From Balneola sp. (GTDB lineage Bacteria > Bacteroidota > Rhodothermia > Balneolales > Balneolaceae), in assembly GCA_017640785.1 (NCBI GenBank), contig JAEPPZ010000005.1, positions 109,448-173,447 on the forward strand: a stretch of DNA of 64,000 bases. The letters run 5' to 3'. Each line of letters opens with the position of its first letter. The first letter of the stretch is position 1. Below the pieces are notes generated by a model. It had not been told where the DNA came from, did no database searches, and saw nothing but the letters and a program-made list of their open reading frames with translations. A program made the position numbers and the translations under genes. This document shows positions 39,801 to 48,604 of this stretch, in pieces.

Positions 39801-40050
39801 AGCAGAATTTGCCACTAATTTCTATTCCTATTTAAATGAAGGCTATTCTAAAAGTGAAGCCATGAGATTAGCAAAGATCAATCAAATTAAAACAGGTAGT
39901 GCTGACCCTCATTATTGGGGAGCTTACACCTTGATTGGCAATTCTAATCCGGTTATAAAAAAACCAGCAAGCTCACAGTTTATATTACCTTTCTTAATAA
40001 CTATGGGCTTACTGGTAGGCTATAAAGTCAGAAAAAACTCTTCCGTTTAA
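36829..40050 (+). CDS. exported TPR-CHAT (caspase-like) protease
   Basis: The protein has 1073 residues. A short hydrophobic signal (MLLIFLFTFFL) is followed by a long helical TPR-like region (about residues 60-560), a linker/coiled segment (about 600-690) and a CHAT peptidase domain (about 740-1035). A C-terminal membrane helix (about 1047-1066) ends in a basic tail. The catalytic dyad of CHAT proteases is visible: His903 in HVATHSE and Cys951 in MLNSCSSGTG. Signal plus tail anchor place the TPR and CHAT parts on the outside of the inner membrane. It lies between the lipopeptide pair and the convergent anti-sigma gene (15 bases away). Substrates are unknown; the anti-sigma or the lipopeptides are candidates. 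Confidence 0.88.
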   Translation: MLLIFLFTFFLPQQTIDPYESISDQAYTYVQNIESDTESELSFWGLNELYSSNCSINKIVSRIISQSSSVKLRKIFLDNECSSIENKDSLKIERLKTYTLETGSFANLINYLSLSLPQKDLDDFHTKFNDRWLQNLSSNEIDLLNAVKNKESISIDEIDSGYRVFVLYSLLFSENVYSYFDSEEFSLILTELNIEKDSNYSELKKSFLYFNLLKAAYDTNRYQFITDIFDKIIDSNLYPHSEKKVGVFSGLDYALSVTGSYSESLYLQRNILIPLASHYKLKDRVDYTLVQQSANLYNIGKYNDAKEILEGLYNDPNSSIPNSQLYNNLSLCYKQLGQKNKYTSFLLEAIQELEKNQTQNSTYYTLKLGLYRNLFVYYNSIGDSANAISYINSAKDLAEQQADKNELSVIYLYLGEYYWKNFKNVKETLKQYTKAESLSENIDNYERKLDILKNKSSLFIEIDSLEAAMSSILQIRTLASQYSNTPSPAYIESLILEGEVANLQNELSKLQSVLETLKNHTFEHLSFEVLIRYHNLHATLLHKKSKNREAYTYLKPNLDQIIERAKGSVDTQTGFWTVEKEYLDTFELMISILSELNYKEESVAYLDKLKTINDASLYNNPLLKASKLTEKELAEDKKLTARIQSLRNDYLSADENMKSALKTEIDKLSAQQQLLTNKVAFSQTEESIPIWKVQQQMNKNEIILHYTELNEKLYVNSISKKSIDLAVLEISEQVGELLNSTANELASGNTSLKTLYNVYQVLGLHKIPDFIDHITVIPDNELYRIPLEVLPTKKPNTSYSYGSSHYMIEDFNFKYFTSLQDYLENNRNTSGSLSTDFSAFAISYFDDFQEKLPSLPFATQEAREIQRVLTSFKDKQVFSGNGATEQAFQDQLNSSKILHVATHSEVSARDPLFSTIYLKSAQSNGTEGNALYAYELFDNQLSNDLIMLNSCSSGTGNYLQGTGIMGISRALRYAGAKSLALNLWEVNDKIAAEFATNFYSYLNEGYSKSEAMRLAKINQIKTGSADPHYWGAYTLIGNSNPVIKKPASSQFILPFLITMGLLVGYKVRKNSSV

Positions 40051-40065
40051 GTTTGTTTTTAAAAC

Positions 40066-40809
40066 CTAATCATCCATTGAGTTAAGAGCGTTGATATAGC
40101 TTTTTGCAATACGGCTGTAATCACGATCTAAATCATAAGTAGATTGAAATGCAGTTTTCGCTTCATCCAATTGGTCTAACTGAAAGTATGAATTAGCTAA
40201 AAGCCAGTATCCTTTTTCAAGAGTACTTTCAGAAATTCCTTCTTGCTCAGTAGCGATCTTAAAATTAGATGCAGCTTCTTCATACTCTCCTAAATTGTAT
40301 TGAATTGAACCAAGAGTGATAGAAAATTCAGCTATCAAGGCCGGATCTTCTTCTGTATCCAATTCAGTAGTTAAAAGATCTTTTGCTTCCTGAGTGCTTC
40401 CATCAGCAGCAAGTTGAACAGCTTTTTTAATAACCTCGTTAGAAACATTCACAGAGACTCCGCCCCCGCTCCTTACAATATCCAGTCCGATTTCATCAAT
40501 TGGAGAAATTGGATCCGTATTCGTGGTTGAGTAATTCATTACGCCAAGAACACCTACGAAAATCACAACTGCAGCCGCTGTAACATAACCAGCATACTTT
40601 CTGATTTGTTTTGCAACTCCAGGAGTTTGGCTTTCTCTCTTCTCTTCAATTATTGATTTTAGATTGGCAACACTTTTCATGTAGTCTAAGTAATACCCAT
40701 CTTGAATTAGCTCTACCCATAAGTTATCTATTTCTTCTTCGGATAGCCGTCCGTTGAGGTAAAGATCTATCTTTCTCTCTAGATCTTTGTTTAAATTATT
40801 TTGAATCAT
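40066..40809 (-). CDS. probable anti-sigma factor with periplasmic TPRs
   Basis: The 247-residue membrane protein has a cytoplasmic N-terminus of about 70 residues (IDLYLNGRLSEEEIDNLW). This resembles the sigma-binding part of Bacteroidota anti-sigma factors. One helix follows at about residues 72-92, then an outward-facing C-terminal half with TPR-like units (ITLGSIQYNLGEYEEAASNFK, LANSYFQLDQLDEAKTAFQ). It is convergent with the TPR-CHAT gene. The reading as anti-sigma for the nearby ECF factor rests on layout and gene context rather than a diagnostic motif. Confidence 0.65.
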   Translation of the reverse strand: MIQNNLNKDLERKIDLYLNGRLSEEEIDNLWVELIQDGYYLDYMKSVANLKSIIEEKRESQTPGVAKQIRKYAGYVTAAAVVIFVGVLGVMNYSTTNTDPISPIDEIGLDIVRSGGGVSVNVSNEVIKKAVQLAADGSTQEAKDLLTTELDTEEDPALIAEFSITLGSIQYNLGEYEEAASNFKIATEQEGISESTLEKGYWLLANSYFQLDQLDEAKTAFQSTYDLDRDYSRIAKSYINALNSMDD

Positions 40810-41072
40810 CGTTATTTACCTTTTAAATGCTTTCACAAACAGTTTGTATTCCAAAACCGATTATTTCAGCATGGTTTTGTACCATTTTTGGGAAAGATCT
40901 CTTTTTTAAATCTTTCTGTTCGCTAACAAGAGCATCTAAGCTATTAATTGTTACATTGATTGCTATAATTAAAGATTAGAAAATATTAAGAAATAAAATG
41001 CAATTTAAATCCTTTTTCAAATAATTGTTTATCCTTACAGAACATAAGTTTAAAGCTCATAAGAACGCCTCT

Positions 41073-42515
41073 ATGATTTCAAACAAAATCACTTTCCTTC
41101 TTTTCATAACGGTAGTATTACTAAGCTCCTGCTCAAAAGAACCTAACACTATGCCAATAACCGGGACTATCGATTATGTTGGAAATGCTCAGATCTCCAT
41201 ATCTGAGCAACCTTTGCATTACAAGTATTCTCCCAAAAAAGTATATAGCATTTCTCCTGAACAGAATGGAATGTTTGAAATCAATGTACCAATAAATACA
41301 AATGAAAATCTTATTCTTTCCATTGATGATAATTCCTTCTCATTAATTCCCGATGCTGGTGACGACCTTAAGCTTTTGATAACTCGTTCTTCATTTCCTT
41401 TAGATGTAGATATAGAATCTAAATTTTTAAAAGACTATAAAGCTTATCAGAACTACTTGAAAGAGATTGAGGGATTGGACAAACGAATTGAGAAAGAGAT
41501 GAATAATTTTAAAGCAGGATTAGAAAATTCCGCCTTAGAATTAAGTAAGCAAAAAATTCAGATTGCGGAAAAAAATCTATCGGGAACAGCATTTCAGCAC
41601 CTCATTATGAAAGCGCAAGGTGAATTACTGGTAAACAAAATCAAATCAGTTGAGTATAGATTTGGACAGGATAATTTTAATGCTGATTCTGAAAGAAGAC
41701 AAATTCTTGAACAAGCTAAAGCTGATAACTTTTTTACCTTTGAATCATTACAAGCACAACGCGCCGGAATTAGAGATGTGACTCATTACTATGCACGAAC
41801 TTTTGGAATTTATGATAGTGTAAATCAGGCATACGGTAAAGATCTCGCTGAATATGATATTAAAAGGCTAGCCTATGAAGAACTGAATCAAAAGCGTCTG
41901 GAAGTAATCGAGTACATAGAAGATCGAAAAGCCAAAGCCTACGCAAAAATGTTTTTAGTAGCAGAGCGAATTGGAGAAGTTGAGCTGTCAAAAGCCGAGC
42001 CAAGCTACCGGTCTTTCATTGAAGAATATGGCGATTTCACTGAATACACTGAGTTTTTAACGTACTTCTACAACGAAATTAAATCCGTTTCTCCGGGCGA
42101 ACCTGCAAAATCTTTTTCTCTGAAAGATGAAGAAGGAGATACTCATACTTTAGAAGATTATAAAGGAAAATATGTACTACTAGATTTTTGGGCTGGTTGG
42201 TGTCAACCTTGCTTGGATGAATTTCCTGTAATGAGAGATATTTATAACGACTTCAGTAGAGAAGATTTTGAAATTATTGGTATTTCTACGGAAATTGATA
42301 AAGATGTTTGGAGAGCAGATATCAAAAAATTCCAAAATCCTTGGCCTCAACTTTATGGCGGTAATGGCTTTGATCAGGAAACGTTTAAAACATATAAAGG
42401 TGGTGGAATTCCATTTTATGTTCTAATTGATCCGGAAGGAAATATTGCCCGATATAATGATATCAGAGCAACTTTCAATTTAAGAGAAGTATTAAACGAG
42501 CTTATTGATGAATAA
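41073..42515 (+). CDS. TlpA-like thioredoxin-fold lipoprotein
   Basis: The protein has 480 residues from the ATG at 41073, preferred over a TTG at 41025 that precedes the signal. It has a lipoprotein signal (VVLLSSC), an N-terminal DUF4369-like beta domain, a helical middle with coiled-coil character, and a C-terminal thioredoxin domain with WCQPC in FWAGWCQPCLDEFP. Such proteins are thiol-disulfide reductants of the periplasm in Bacteroidota. Its stop lies inside the next gene (8-base overlap). Confidence 0.85.
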   Translation: MISNKITFLLFITVVLLSSCSKEPNTMPITGTIDYVGNAQISISEQPLHYKYSPKKVYSISPEQNGMFEINVPINTNENLILSIDDNSFSLIPDAGDDLKLLITRSSFPLDVDIESKFLKDYKAYQNYLKEIEGLDKRIEKEMNNFKAGLENSALELSKQKIQIAEKNLSGTAFQHLIMKAQGELLVNKIKSVEYRFGQDNFNADSERRQILEQAKADNFFTFESLQAQRAGIRDVTHYYARTFGIYDSVNQAYGKDLAEYDIKRLAYEELNQKRLEVIEYIEDRKAKAYAKMFLVAERIGEVELSKAEPSYRSFIEEYGDFTEYTEFLTYFYNEIKSVSPGEPAKSFSLKDEEGDTHTLEDYKGKYVLLDFWAGWCQPCLDEFPVMRDIYNDFSREDFEIIGISTEIDKDVWRADIKKFQNPWPQLYGGNGFDQETFKTYKGGGIPFYVLIDPEGNIARYNDIRATFNLREVLNELIDE

Positions 42516-43638
42516 ACCTATTTATAAATTTCAGTTCTTAATCTTAGTAACAGCACTTTTTATTAACTCGTGCAGTTCTGAAAAGCCAACTGAAAAAACC
42601 ACTTCATTTACTGATAAACAACTCGGACAAATGTTAGTAGTAGGTTTTCGAGGAACTGAAATTAATGCCGAAAGTCCAATTGTTCGGGATATAAAGGAGA
42701 GAAATTTAGGAGGGGTCATTCTATATAGTTACGACTACCTAACAAATTCATATAATAGAAATATTGAATCTCCTGATCAGCTCTTACAACTCAATAGCGC
42801 TTTGGTTGGGTATTCTATAAACCCTCCTTTTATTTCCGTAGAACATGATGGAAGCGAACACTCAGCATTGCACAATTTATATCCTTCTATGGAAAACATT
42901 TATGAGCAAAACTCTTTTTCAGATACGCTTGAAGTAATAAATAATTCCAGACGATTTGCTCAGGAATTTATGGTTGTTGGAATAAATACAAACTTACATC
43001 CAAGATTGGATCTAAAAACTAATGAATCATCTGATGCTGCATTGATTTCTTCCGATCCACAAAAAGTCACAGAAATCTCTAACCTGATTCTGGATGAATA
43101 CGACACCGAAAAATTGTTAAGCGTTCCTAAATACTTTCCGGGCTATAGTGTTGATTATAATCCAACTGATTCATCAGATAATATAACTTCATCCTGGTCT
43201 GAAGACTTTCTGACTCCGTACAAAAACCTGTTTGAACAACGAACCATCAGAGCAATCCAGGTTTCTCATGCTACCAACGCACATATCGATTCTACCTGGC
43301 CAGGCACTTTCTCTCATTCAACTGTTTCAGGTTTACTACGTGACTCTCTTGGGTTTGAAGGTGTGGTATTCTCTGATGACCTTCAAAAACCCATCATCAA
43401 CTCGAATTATGATCTGGAAACCTCGATTCTACAATCAATAAATGCCGGAGTAGATGTTTTGGTATTTGGAAATAATTTTAAATACGATGAAGATATAGCA
43501 AAGAAAGCTATTGCCATCATTCAAAAATTATTGAAAGAAGGAAAGATCAAACCCGAAACCATAGAAGCTGCTCTGTCAAGAATTGACCAACTTAAACAAG
43601 ATGTTATTGCCGAGCTCTGTACATGTCTGACTACGTAG
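42508..43638 (+). CDS. GH3-fold lipoprotein with altered catalytic region
   Basis: The 376-residue lipoprotein (signal ending LFINSC) has the fold of glycoside hydrolase family 3, N-terminal domain (LGQMLVVGFRG, GGVILYS, VVFSDDL). In NagZ-type enzymes the segment is KHFPGHG...DSH; here it is KYFPGYS...DSSD, so the His residues including the usual acid/base are missing. The nucleophile Asp in FSDDL is kept. It may be catalytically altered or a binding protein. I use the ATG at 42508. It overlaps both neighbours. Confidence 0.75.
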   Translation: MNKPIYKFQFLILVTALFINSCSSEKPTEKTTSFTDKQLGQMLVVGFRGTEINAESPIVRDIKERNLGGVILYSYDYLTNSYNRNIESPDQLLQLNSALVGYSINPPFISVEHDGSEHSALHNLYPSMENIYEQNSFSDTLEVINNSRRFAQEFMVVGINTNLHPRLDLKTNESSDAALISSDPQKVTEISNLILDEYDTEKLLSVPKYFPGYSVDYNPTDSSDNITSSWSEDFLTPYKNLFEQRTIRAIQVSHATNAHIDSTWPGTFSHSTVSGLLRDSLGFEGVVFSDDLQKPIINSNYDLETSILQSINAGVDVLVFGNNFKYDEDIAKKAIAIIQKLLKEGKIKPETIEAALSRIDQLKQDVIAELCTCLTT

Positions 43639-44276
43639 AAAGAACAGCACAATTTGTTCAAAACCAACTTGAAGGTGAAGGTTCAGGACATGATTGGTGG
43701 CATATTTTAAGAGTCTGGAATATGTCTAAAAGATTGGCTTCAGAAACAACTGATCCTGTTTCAAATCTAGTAATTGAGCTTGCTGCGTTGTTGCATGACA
43801 TAGCAGATCATAAGTTCCATGATGGAGATTTAACTGTTGGACCAAAAGTAGCTTCTGAATGGCTGTACTCCATTAAGGTTGATAAAGAAGTCATTGATCA
43901 TGTATCTGATATCATCAAGGACCTTTCATTTAAAGGAGCTGAAGTTGCTACTCCAATGAAATCCATGGAAGGAAAGATCGTTCAGGATGCCGATCGTTTG
44001 GATGCCATTGGGGCCATCGGAATTGCCCGGGCCTTTGCTTATGGCGGATATAAATCCCGTGAATTGTATAATCCGAATATAGAACCTGTTTCGCATTCCA
44101 GTTTTGAAGCATACAGAAAGGATGAAGGGCATACAATCAACCATTTTTATGAAAAGCTTTTTCTTCTGAAAGACCGAATGAATACCGAATCCGCCAAAAA
44201 AATAGCTGAAGAACGACATACTTTTATGAAAGAATATGTAGATCGTTTCTTACAAGAATGGGATGGAGATCAATAA
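43623..44276 (+). CDS. HD-domain phosphohydrolase
   Basis: The 217-residue HD-superfamily protein has metal residues in GHDWWHILRVWN, LLHDIADHKF and QDADRLDAIGA. This is the compact HD hydrolase related to E. coli YedJ. It probably acts on phosphorylated nucleotides or similar substrates. The ATG overlaps the GH3-like gene by 16 bases, giving a three-gene run with tlpA. Confidence 0.88.
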   Translation: MSDYVERTAQFVQNQLEGEGSGHDWWHILRVWNMSKRLASETTDPVSNLVIELAALLHDIADHKFHDGDLTVGPKVASEWLYSIKVDKEVIDHVSDIIKDLSFKGAEVATPMKSMEGKIVQDADRLDAIGAIGIARAFAYGGYKSRELYNPNIEPVSHSSFEAYRKDEGHTINHFYEKLFLLKDRMNTESAKKIAEERHTFMKEYVDRFLQEWDGDQ

Positions 44277-44304
44277 GATCTCTTTTGAAATTTTCCCATC
44301 GAAT

Positions 44305-46860
44305 TTATTTTATCAGTGTAAGTCTTTTGCTCACTTTCTGTCCAAGTGCTTCCAAAGTATAGAAATATACACCTGATGAAAAGCCTGTCGCATTCCAACT
44401 AACACTAAAATTACCCGAAGATTTATTTTCATCAACAAGAATTGATACCAATCTTCCTGTAATATCGTACACTCTGATTGAAACTCTTCCCGGCTTATCT
44501 AAACCATAATTTATCGTTGTAACCGGATTAAAAGGGTTAGGGTAATTCTGACTCAGAAAAACATTTTTGGGTAGCTCATCGAACAACTCTTCTTCATTGC
44601 TTACTGAAACATCCGAATTTGATTGTCCCGGTGTTCCATGTGAGCTTGAAGCAGCCCAATTTTCACCTAATGAATTATCAAATCCGGGGTTAGTTAAAGA
44701 AAGAGTTGCACCCATCCCATCTGCTTCAACCGGCCAAGGAGCTTTATCATTGTATGTGAGCTCATCAACAATCGCTCCGTTTGAATCGAATAATCGAATT
44801 AACTCGCCATCACCGGATAAGCCGAAATCCATATCTCCAACTTTGTTTTGAACATCAGGAAAAAGTTCTCTGAACAGTGAATCATTTCTGGTAAGCACTA
44901 AATAACTATCTGCAGCAAGAATAGTCCCGGACGAAAAAGTAAATTTATGCTCATCATCAGAATCAGAAAAATACCATCCTGATATATCAATGCTCTGGTT
45001 TGAGTTGTTATAAAGCTCTACCCAATCTTCCGGATCAAAATCATCTGCTGATCTGTAATTGATCTCATTTATCACAACACCGGTTGAGCTGATCTCATTT
45101 CTCCTGAAGTGAGCGGTCAGCGAAGTATTTGCTGTGATAGAAACAGTTTTTGACTTTTCCGAACTATTCAGGGCCCCACTCCATCCAATAAACGTATATC
45201 CCGGATTTGCTACAGCTTTCACATTAGCCGGAACAGAATTATAAATAAGCCCATATTCCAGTTCGTCGGATCGTATTCCTTCTATAAAAACCTGTCCTGC
45301 TTCAACCGGCTCTACCAGAGTTTCCAAGCTGTTCAGTCTTGTCAGATCAAAGTGATCCATTAAATACATCTTTGCATAATCTTTTCTTTCACTGATGAAC
45401 TCCTCTATCACACCAAGATGTTTTTCCCAATCCATATTACTACCGAGTCGGAATGATTTAGTCCATCTGTCCATATGACGAGGAATCTCGGATTCGATCA
45501 AGTTTGCCGTACTGTCAATAAAACTCATCATCCTAGAAGCCTCAAAAGTAGTGTGGATGTGCATACTGTACCGCTGGATGAACTTATTTTTGAAATCCTG
45601 ATTCTTGAGTAAGTTTCGAAATAGAAAAGTAGCCCATGTAGGATTCTCATAATCAGTACCTGAAGTAGTTGTGAGTTTGTGCAACATATTGGTATCATAA
45701 GTACCTCTTGAGTGGCTTCCCATCGACATATCCACATCATATAAAAGCCATTTCCATTTTCCTTCGGGGGTCTGCGGTCTCCAGAAAATGATATTATTTG
45801 CCGGCCAGTCTCCGTTTGCCCAATAGATCTGCGCAATTTGATAATCAATGTACTGATCGATATCCATTTGCTCTGACACCCAATCATAATTTTCGGGTAG
45901 GCTGATGTCATTGTTTCCAATAAAATCGATCATTGCATCATAATGATCTGAACTGCCTTCTTTAACATTTGCACTCCCGGAAAGTATATCTAACTCGTTC
46001 TCATCAAAGCCATAGTTAGACTCAATAAAATCTTCATTCTGCTTTTCTCTGAGCATATGAATTCCCCAATAATCGCCATTGATGAATACAGCTACCGGCT
46101 TAAAAGCTTGATATCCCAGATCCATTCGATCTCTCACCATTGATTGAGTCGCTGCATTTCTGATCATAGCCCGATACCAATCCTGACCACCACTTCTAAG
46201 AGCAAGTCGATCAAAGGAAGTGATCGACTTATCTTCGAAAACTTGATACTCGAGTTTGGAAGTTCCGTATTCGCTTCGGAAATAAATGTCCAGTGATTTT
46301 TGATCGTACAACCTCGTGCATCCACCACCGATCTTAATTCCTGCATTTACTGCAAATCCTTGCTCACGATTTTTCTCAAAAAGCTCTAGTCTTGCCGGTC
46401 TCTCCCAATCCTGATTCCAGTTCCTTGGTGAGCTTCTGCAATATCCCGGAATACCATTGGTTCCCACCACATAAATACCACGTTCGTCAGAAAATAAATT
46501 ATCAGGATCTGTAGTGACTGAGAATACCGGAAGTTCTGTTCCTTCATCTAAAAAATAAGTTCGATACACTAAATTGGTGTCCAGAAAATCGGGTGAAAAA
46601 GTCGCAACTCTTAAGACCTTCGTTTCGTAAATGACCAGCGAATCCTGCCAAACAGGATCTGTTGTATCAGGGACTGAACCATCAAGTGTGTAGTAAGCTT
46701 TTAGAGTATCCGGAAATGTCTGGATTGTTATTTTCAAAGAATCGTTATAGAATCCACTAGCCGGATCTACCGTGACAGTCTGAGCATTTATAATTTGAAC
46801 ATTGAAAAGAACTATAAGCCAAACAATAAGTTTGGTAGAGAGGTCAGTTTTATTTCTCAT
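44305..46860 (-). CDS. secreted CotH-kinase protein with LTD and type IX sorting domain
   Basis: The 851-residue protein is built as: signal peptide; chitobiase/hexosaminidase C-terminal-like beta module (about residues 30-105); CotH kinase domain (about 130-480, with DVDMSMGSHSRG); divergent InlB-type repeat (about 530-590); lamin-tail domain (about 595-720, VINEINYRS ... DWVELYNNS); and a C-terminal type IX sorting domain (about 770-851, NYPNPFNPVTTI ... SGVYFYTL). It is therefore exported by the T9SS whose PorU is encoded at the right edge. CotH proteins phosphorylate spore coat in Bacillus; the role here is unknown. Confidence 0.9.
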   Translation of the reverse strand: MRNKTDLSTKLIVWLIVLFNVQIINAQTVTVDPASGFYNDSLKITIQTFPDTLKAYYTLDGSVPDTTDPVWQDSLVIYETKVLRVATFSPDFLDTNLVYRTYFLDEGTELPVFSVTTDPDNLFSDERGIYVVGTNGIPGYCRSSPRNWNQDWERPARLELFEKNREQGFAVNAGIKIGGGCTRLYDQKSLDIYFRSEYGTSKLEYQVFEDKSITSFDRLALRSGGQDWYRAMIRNAATQSMVRDRMDLGYQAFKPVAVFINGDYWGIHMLREKQNEDFIESNYGFDENELDILSGSANVKEGSSDHYDAMIDFIGNNDISLPENYDWVSEQMDIDQYIDYQIAQIYWANGDWPANNIIFWRPQTPEGKWKWLLYDVDMSMGSHSRGTYDTNMLHKLTTTSGTDYENPTWATFLFRNLLKNQDFKNKFIQRYSMHIHTTFEASRMMSFIDSTANLIESEIPRHMDRWTKSFRLGSNMDWEKHLGVIEEFISERKDYAKMYLMDHFDLTRLNSLETLVEPVEAGQVFIEGIRSDELEYGLIYNSVPANVKAVANPGYTFIGWSGALNSSEKSKTVSITANTSLTAHFRRNEISSTGVVINEINYRSADDFDPEDWVELYNNSNQSIDISGWYFSDSDDEHKFTFSSGTILAADSYLVLTRNDSLFRELFPDVQNKVGDMDFGLSGDGELIRLFDSNGAIVDELTYNDKAPWPVEADGMGATLSLTNPGFDNSLGENWAASSSHGTPGQSNSDVSVSNEEELFDELPKNVFLSQNYPNPFNPVTTINYGLDKPGRVSIRVYDITGRLVSILVDENKSSGNFSVSWNATGFSSGVYFYTLEALGQKVSKRLTLIK

Positions 46861-46929
46861 TGATGATTACCTTGCGAAGGTCCCTAATAATTTCTGCTGA
46901 TCAGTTATTTATTCATTAAATATATAAAA

Positions 46930-46960
46930 CAAATGTATACAAACGACTTCTATATACAAG
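46930..46960 (-). promoter_or_regulatory. candidate promoter of the CotH gene
   Basis: The reverse strand reads CTTG (46960-46957), then a 19-base spacer, then TACATTTG (46937-46930). This is one mismatch from TTTG-N19-TAnnTTTG. It lies about 70 bases before the CotH ATG and overlaps the start of the divergent DinB-like gene. Confidence 0.45.
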
Positions 46961-47487
46961 GCTTTACATCTGCCAAGAAAACTATCCACAAATTAGTAGA
47001 CAGTATTGATGATCAGACTTTTAATGCTCCGCCTGCTGAAGATAAATGGTGTATTGGAGAAATTATCAGTCATCTCATCCAAACAAATACGGAATATTTA
47101 GCTGTACTTGAGAATAAAATTCTTGGTGATACTTCGGGACTGAAAAAAGGAAGTGGTCCATATAAACACCCGTTTCACTTGCGTTGGTTTATAAAAATTG
47201 TAAGTCCTGAATATAAAAAAGCGATGCCTACCATTCCTCCATTTGAACCTATAGCCGTAAAAGATCTGGATAAGGCTGAGTTGCTTTCAGAGTTTGATGC
47301 TATTCAGGACAGATATTTAAAACTCCTCGATAAAGCGAGTACTGAAAACCTACATCTTGGAAAGATCAAAGTGGGCAATCCTATTTATCCTCTTTTTAAA
47401 ATGAGTTTGAGTGCCTGCTTTGCTGTAAATGAAGCTCATCAAAGAAGACACTTTCAGCAGATTGAAGAAATTTTAGCTCAATCCTAA
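46933..47487 (+). CDS. DinB-superfamily protein
   Basis: The 184-residue four-helix DinB/YfiT-type protein has DKWCIGEIISHLIQTN and NEAHQRRHFQQIEEIL, whose histidines usually bind a metal. Members include thiol-dependent S-transferases; many are uncharacterised. Its stop overlaps the end of the convergent toxin gene by four bases. Confidence 0.82.
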   Translation: MYTNDFYIQGFTSAKKTIHKLVDSIDDQTFNAPPAEDKWCIGEIISHLIQTNTEYLAVLENKILGDTSGLKKGSGPYKHPFHLRWFIKIVSPEYKKAMPTIPPFEPIAVKDLDKAELLSEFDAIQDRYLKLLDKASTENLHLGKIKVGNPIYPLFKMSLSACFAVNEAHQRRHFQQIEEILAQS

Positions 47488-47795
47488 TTCAATTTTTTCC
47501 TTCTTTTAGTTAAATCTCTAGCATTATGATGTATCATCAAAATATGTATCATATTATTATTTATAACTTTATATATGATACGGTAATTGCCTTCAACTAA
47601 TTCTCGAATATCTTCTCTCTCCAGCTCTCTTACCAATTTACCTGAGTTAATAAAATTAGGATCTCTGAGTATTTTGGTTCTGCTTACAATTTTTTCTATT
47701 TGTAGCTGTGCATATCTCTTAGAATCTAATGCAATGTATTCAAATACTTCTTTAAGATCTTCCTTGGCATCTTTAAGCCATCTTATCTGAACCAT
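47484..47795 (-). CDS. RelE/ParE-family toxin
   Basis: The 103-residue protein has the RelE/ParE fold: IRWLKDAKEDLKEVFEYIA at the start, then ELVEGNYRIIYKV and a late HHNARDLTK. ParE types act on gyrase and RelE types cleave mRNA at ribosomes; the sequence alone does not decide. It overlaps the upstream antitoxin gene by 13 bases, a normal type II module arrangement. Confidence 0.85.
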   Translation of the reverse strand: MVQIRWLKDAKEDLKEVFEYIALDSKRYAQLQIEKIVSRTKILRDPNFINSGKLVRELEREDIRELVEGNYRIIYKVINNNMIHILMIHHNARDLTKRRKKLN

Positions 47796-47965
47796 TCCTT
47801 CATTTCTTGTTCTACTTCTTTTTCAGAAATAATATCTCCTGACTCAGATTTTTCAATCCTCTTTTCGAGTTTATCTATGAATACTAATCGATCAATCAAT
47901 TCATCAATTGATAACTCATCCGGAAACTGATCTATATGTGCTTTAAGCTTTGCTTTTGTAATCAT
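47783..47965 (-). CDS. antitoxin of the RelE/ParE module
   Basis: The 60-residue, strongly charged peptide (ELSIDELIDRLVFIDKLEKRIEKSE) ends in an amphipathic helix and WFR. Its place directly upstream of the toxin with 13 bases of overlap supports the antitoxin role. No DNA-binding motif is obvious, as in many short antitoxins of this group. Confidence 0.78.
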   Translation of the reverse strand: MITKAKLKAHIDQFPDELSIDELIDRLVFIDKLEKRIEKSESGDIISEKEVEQEMKEWFR

Positions 47966-48033
47966 TTGTGAGCGTCCTGGTGTTACTCTTTACGATTAAT
48001 ATCTATAATCACCCATTCATTTCAAAAAGTTCT

Positions 48034-48492
48034 TTAACCTGACTTATTTCTCTTTTTCTCCGGATATTTGTCGTAGGGAAACAGAAAAAGTCCGTATGGC
48101 TCATGACCTTTTTTTCCTACATCCTGATGGTGACGTTGATGAGCTCTGCGCACCAATTTCATAAACCAGTTATCACTTTTAAAAGGCATAAATCTTTTGT
48201 GTGTAAATAAGTCATGGATTATGAAATAAAGTAAGCCATATAAAGCTATCCCTGCCCCTATTCCAAAAGCGGGTGAAGTCAACATAGTATCCACTCCTAT
48301 AATTATTAACCACACTGAGATTCCTGCAAAAACGAATGAGAAAATATCGTTCATCTCAAATAGCCCGTGATCAGGTGTATGATGAGATTCATGAATTTTC
48401 CAAAGCACGCCATGGAATAGCCAACGGTGCACACAATATGAAACGACTTCCATTCCAGCAAAACCCAATAAGATATAGACTGTTAATAGCAT
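48034..48492 (-). CDS. crtZ: beta-carotene hydroxylase (CrtZ)
   Basis: The 152-residue membrane di-iron hydroxylase of the fatty-acid hydroxylase family has all His boxes: HRWLFH, HESHH, HDLFTHKR and HQRHH. It hydroxylates beta-carotene to zeaxanthin. No other carotenoid genes are nearby, so the pathway is encoded elsewhere. Confidence 0.92.
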   Translation of the reverse strand: MLLTVYILLGFAGMEVVSYCVHRWLFHGVLWKIHESHHTPDHGLFEMNDIFSFVFAGISVWLIIIGVDTMLTSPAFGIGAGIALYGLLYFIIHDLFTHKRFMPFKSDNWFMKLVRRAHQRHHQDVGKKGHEPYGLFLFPYDKYPEKKRNKSG

Positions 48493-48604
48493 TTAGAGTA
48501 TTTCTAGCTTCTTATTTCTAACGAATCAACTTCTCAAAAATATCATTCAAAAACAGAAAAATTTCCGGTAAAAAATTTTGGCTCGACTATATTTATACAT
48601 ATAA

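Noticed and set aside
41025..41072. Longer start for the TlpA-like lipoprotein at TTG 41025
   Set aside because: It would place 16 charged residues ahead of the lipoprotein signal.
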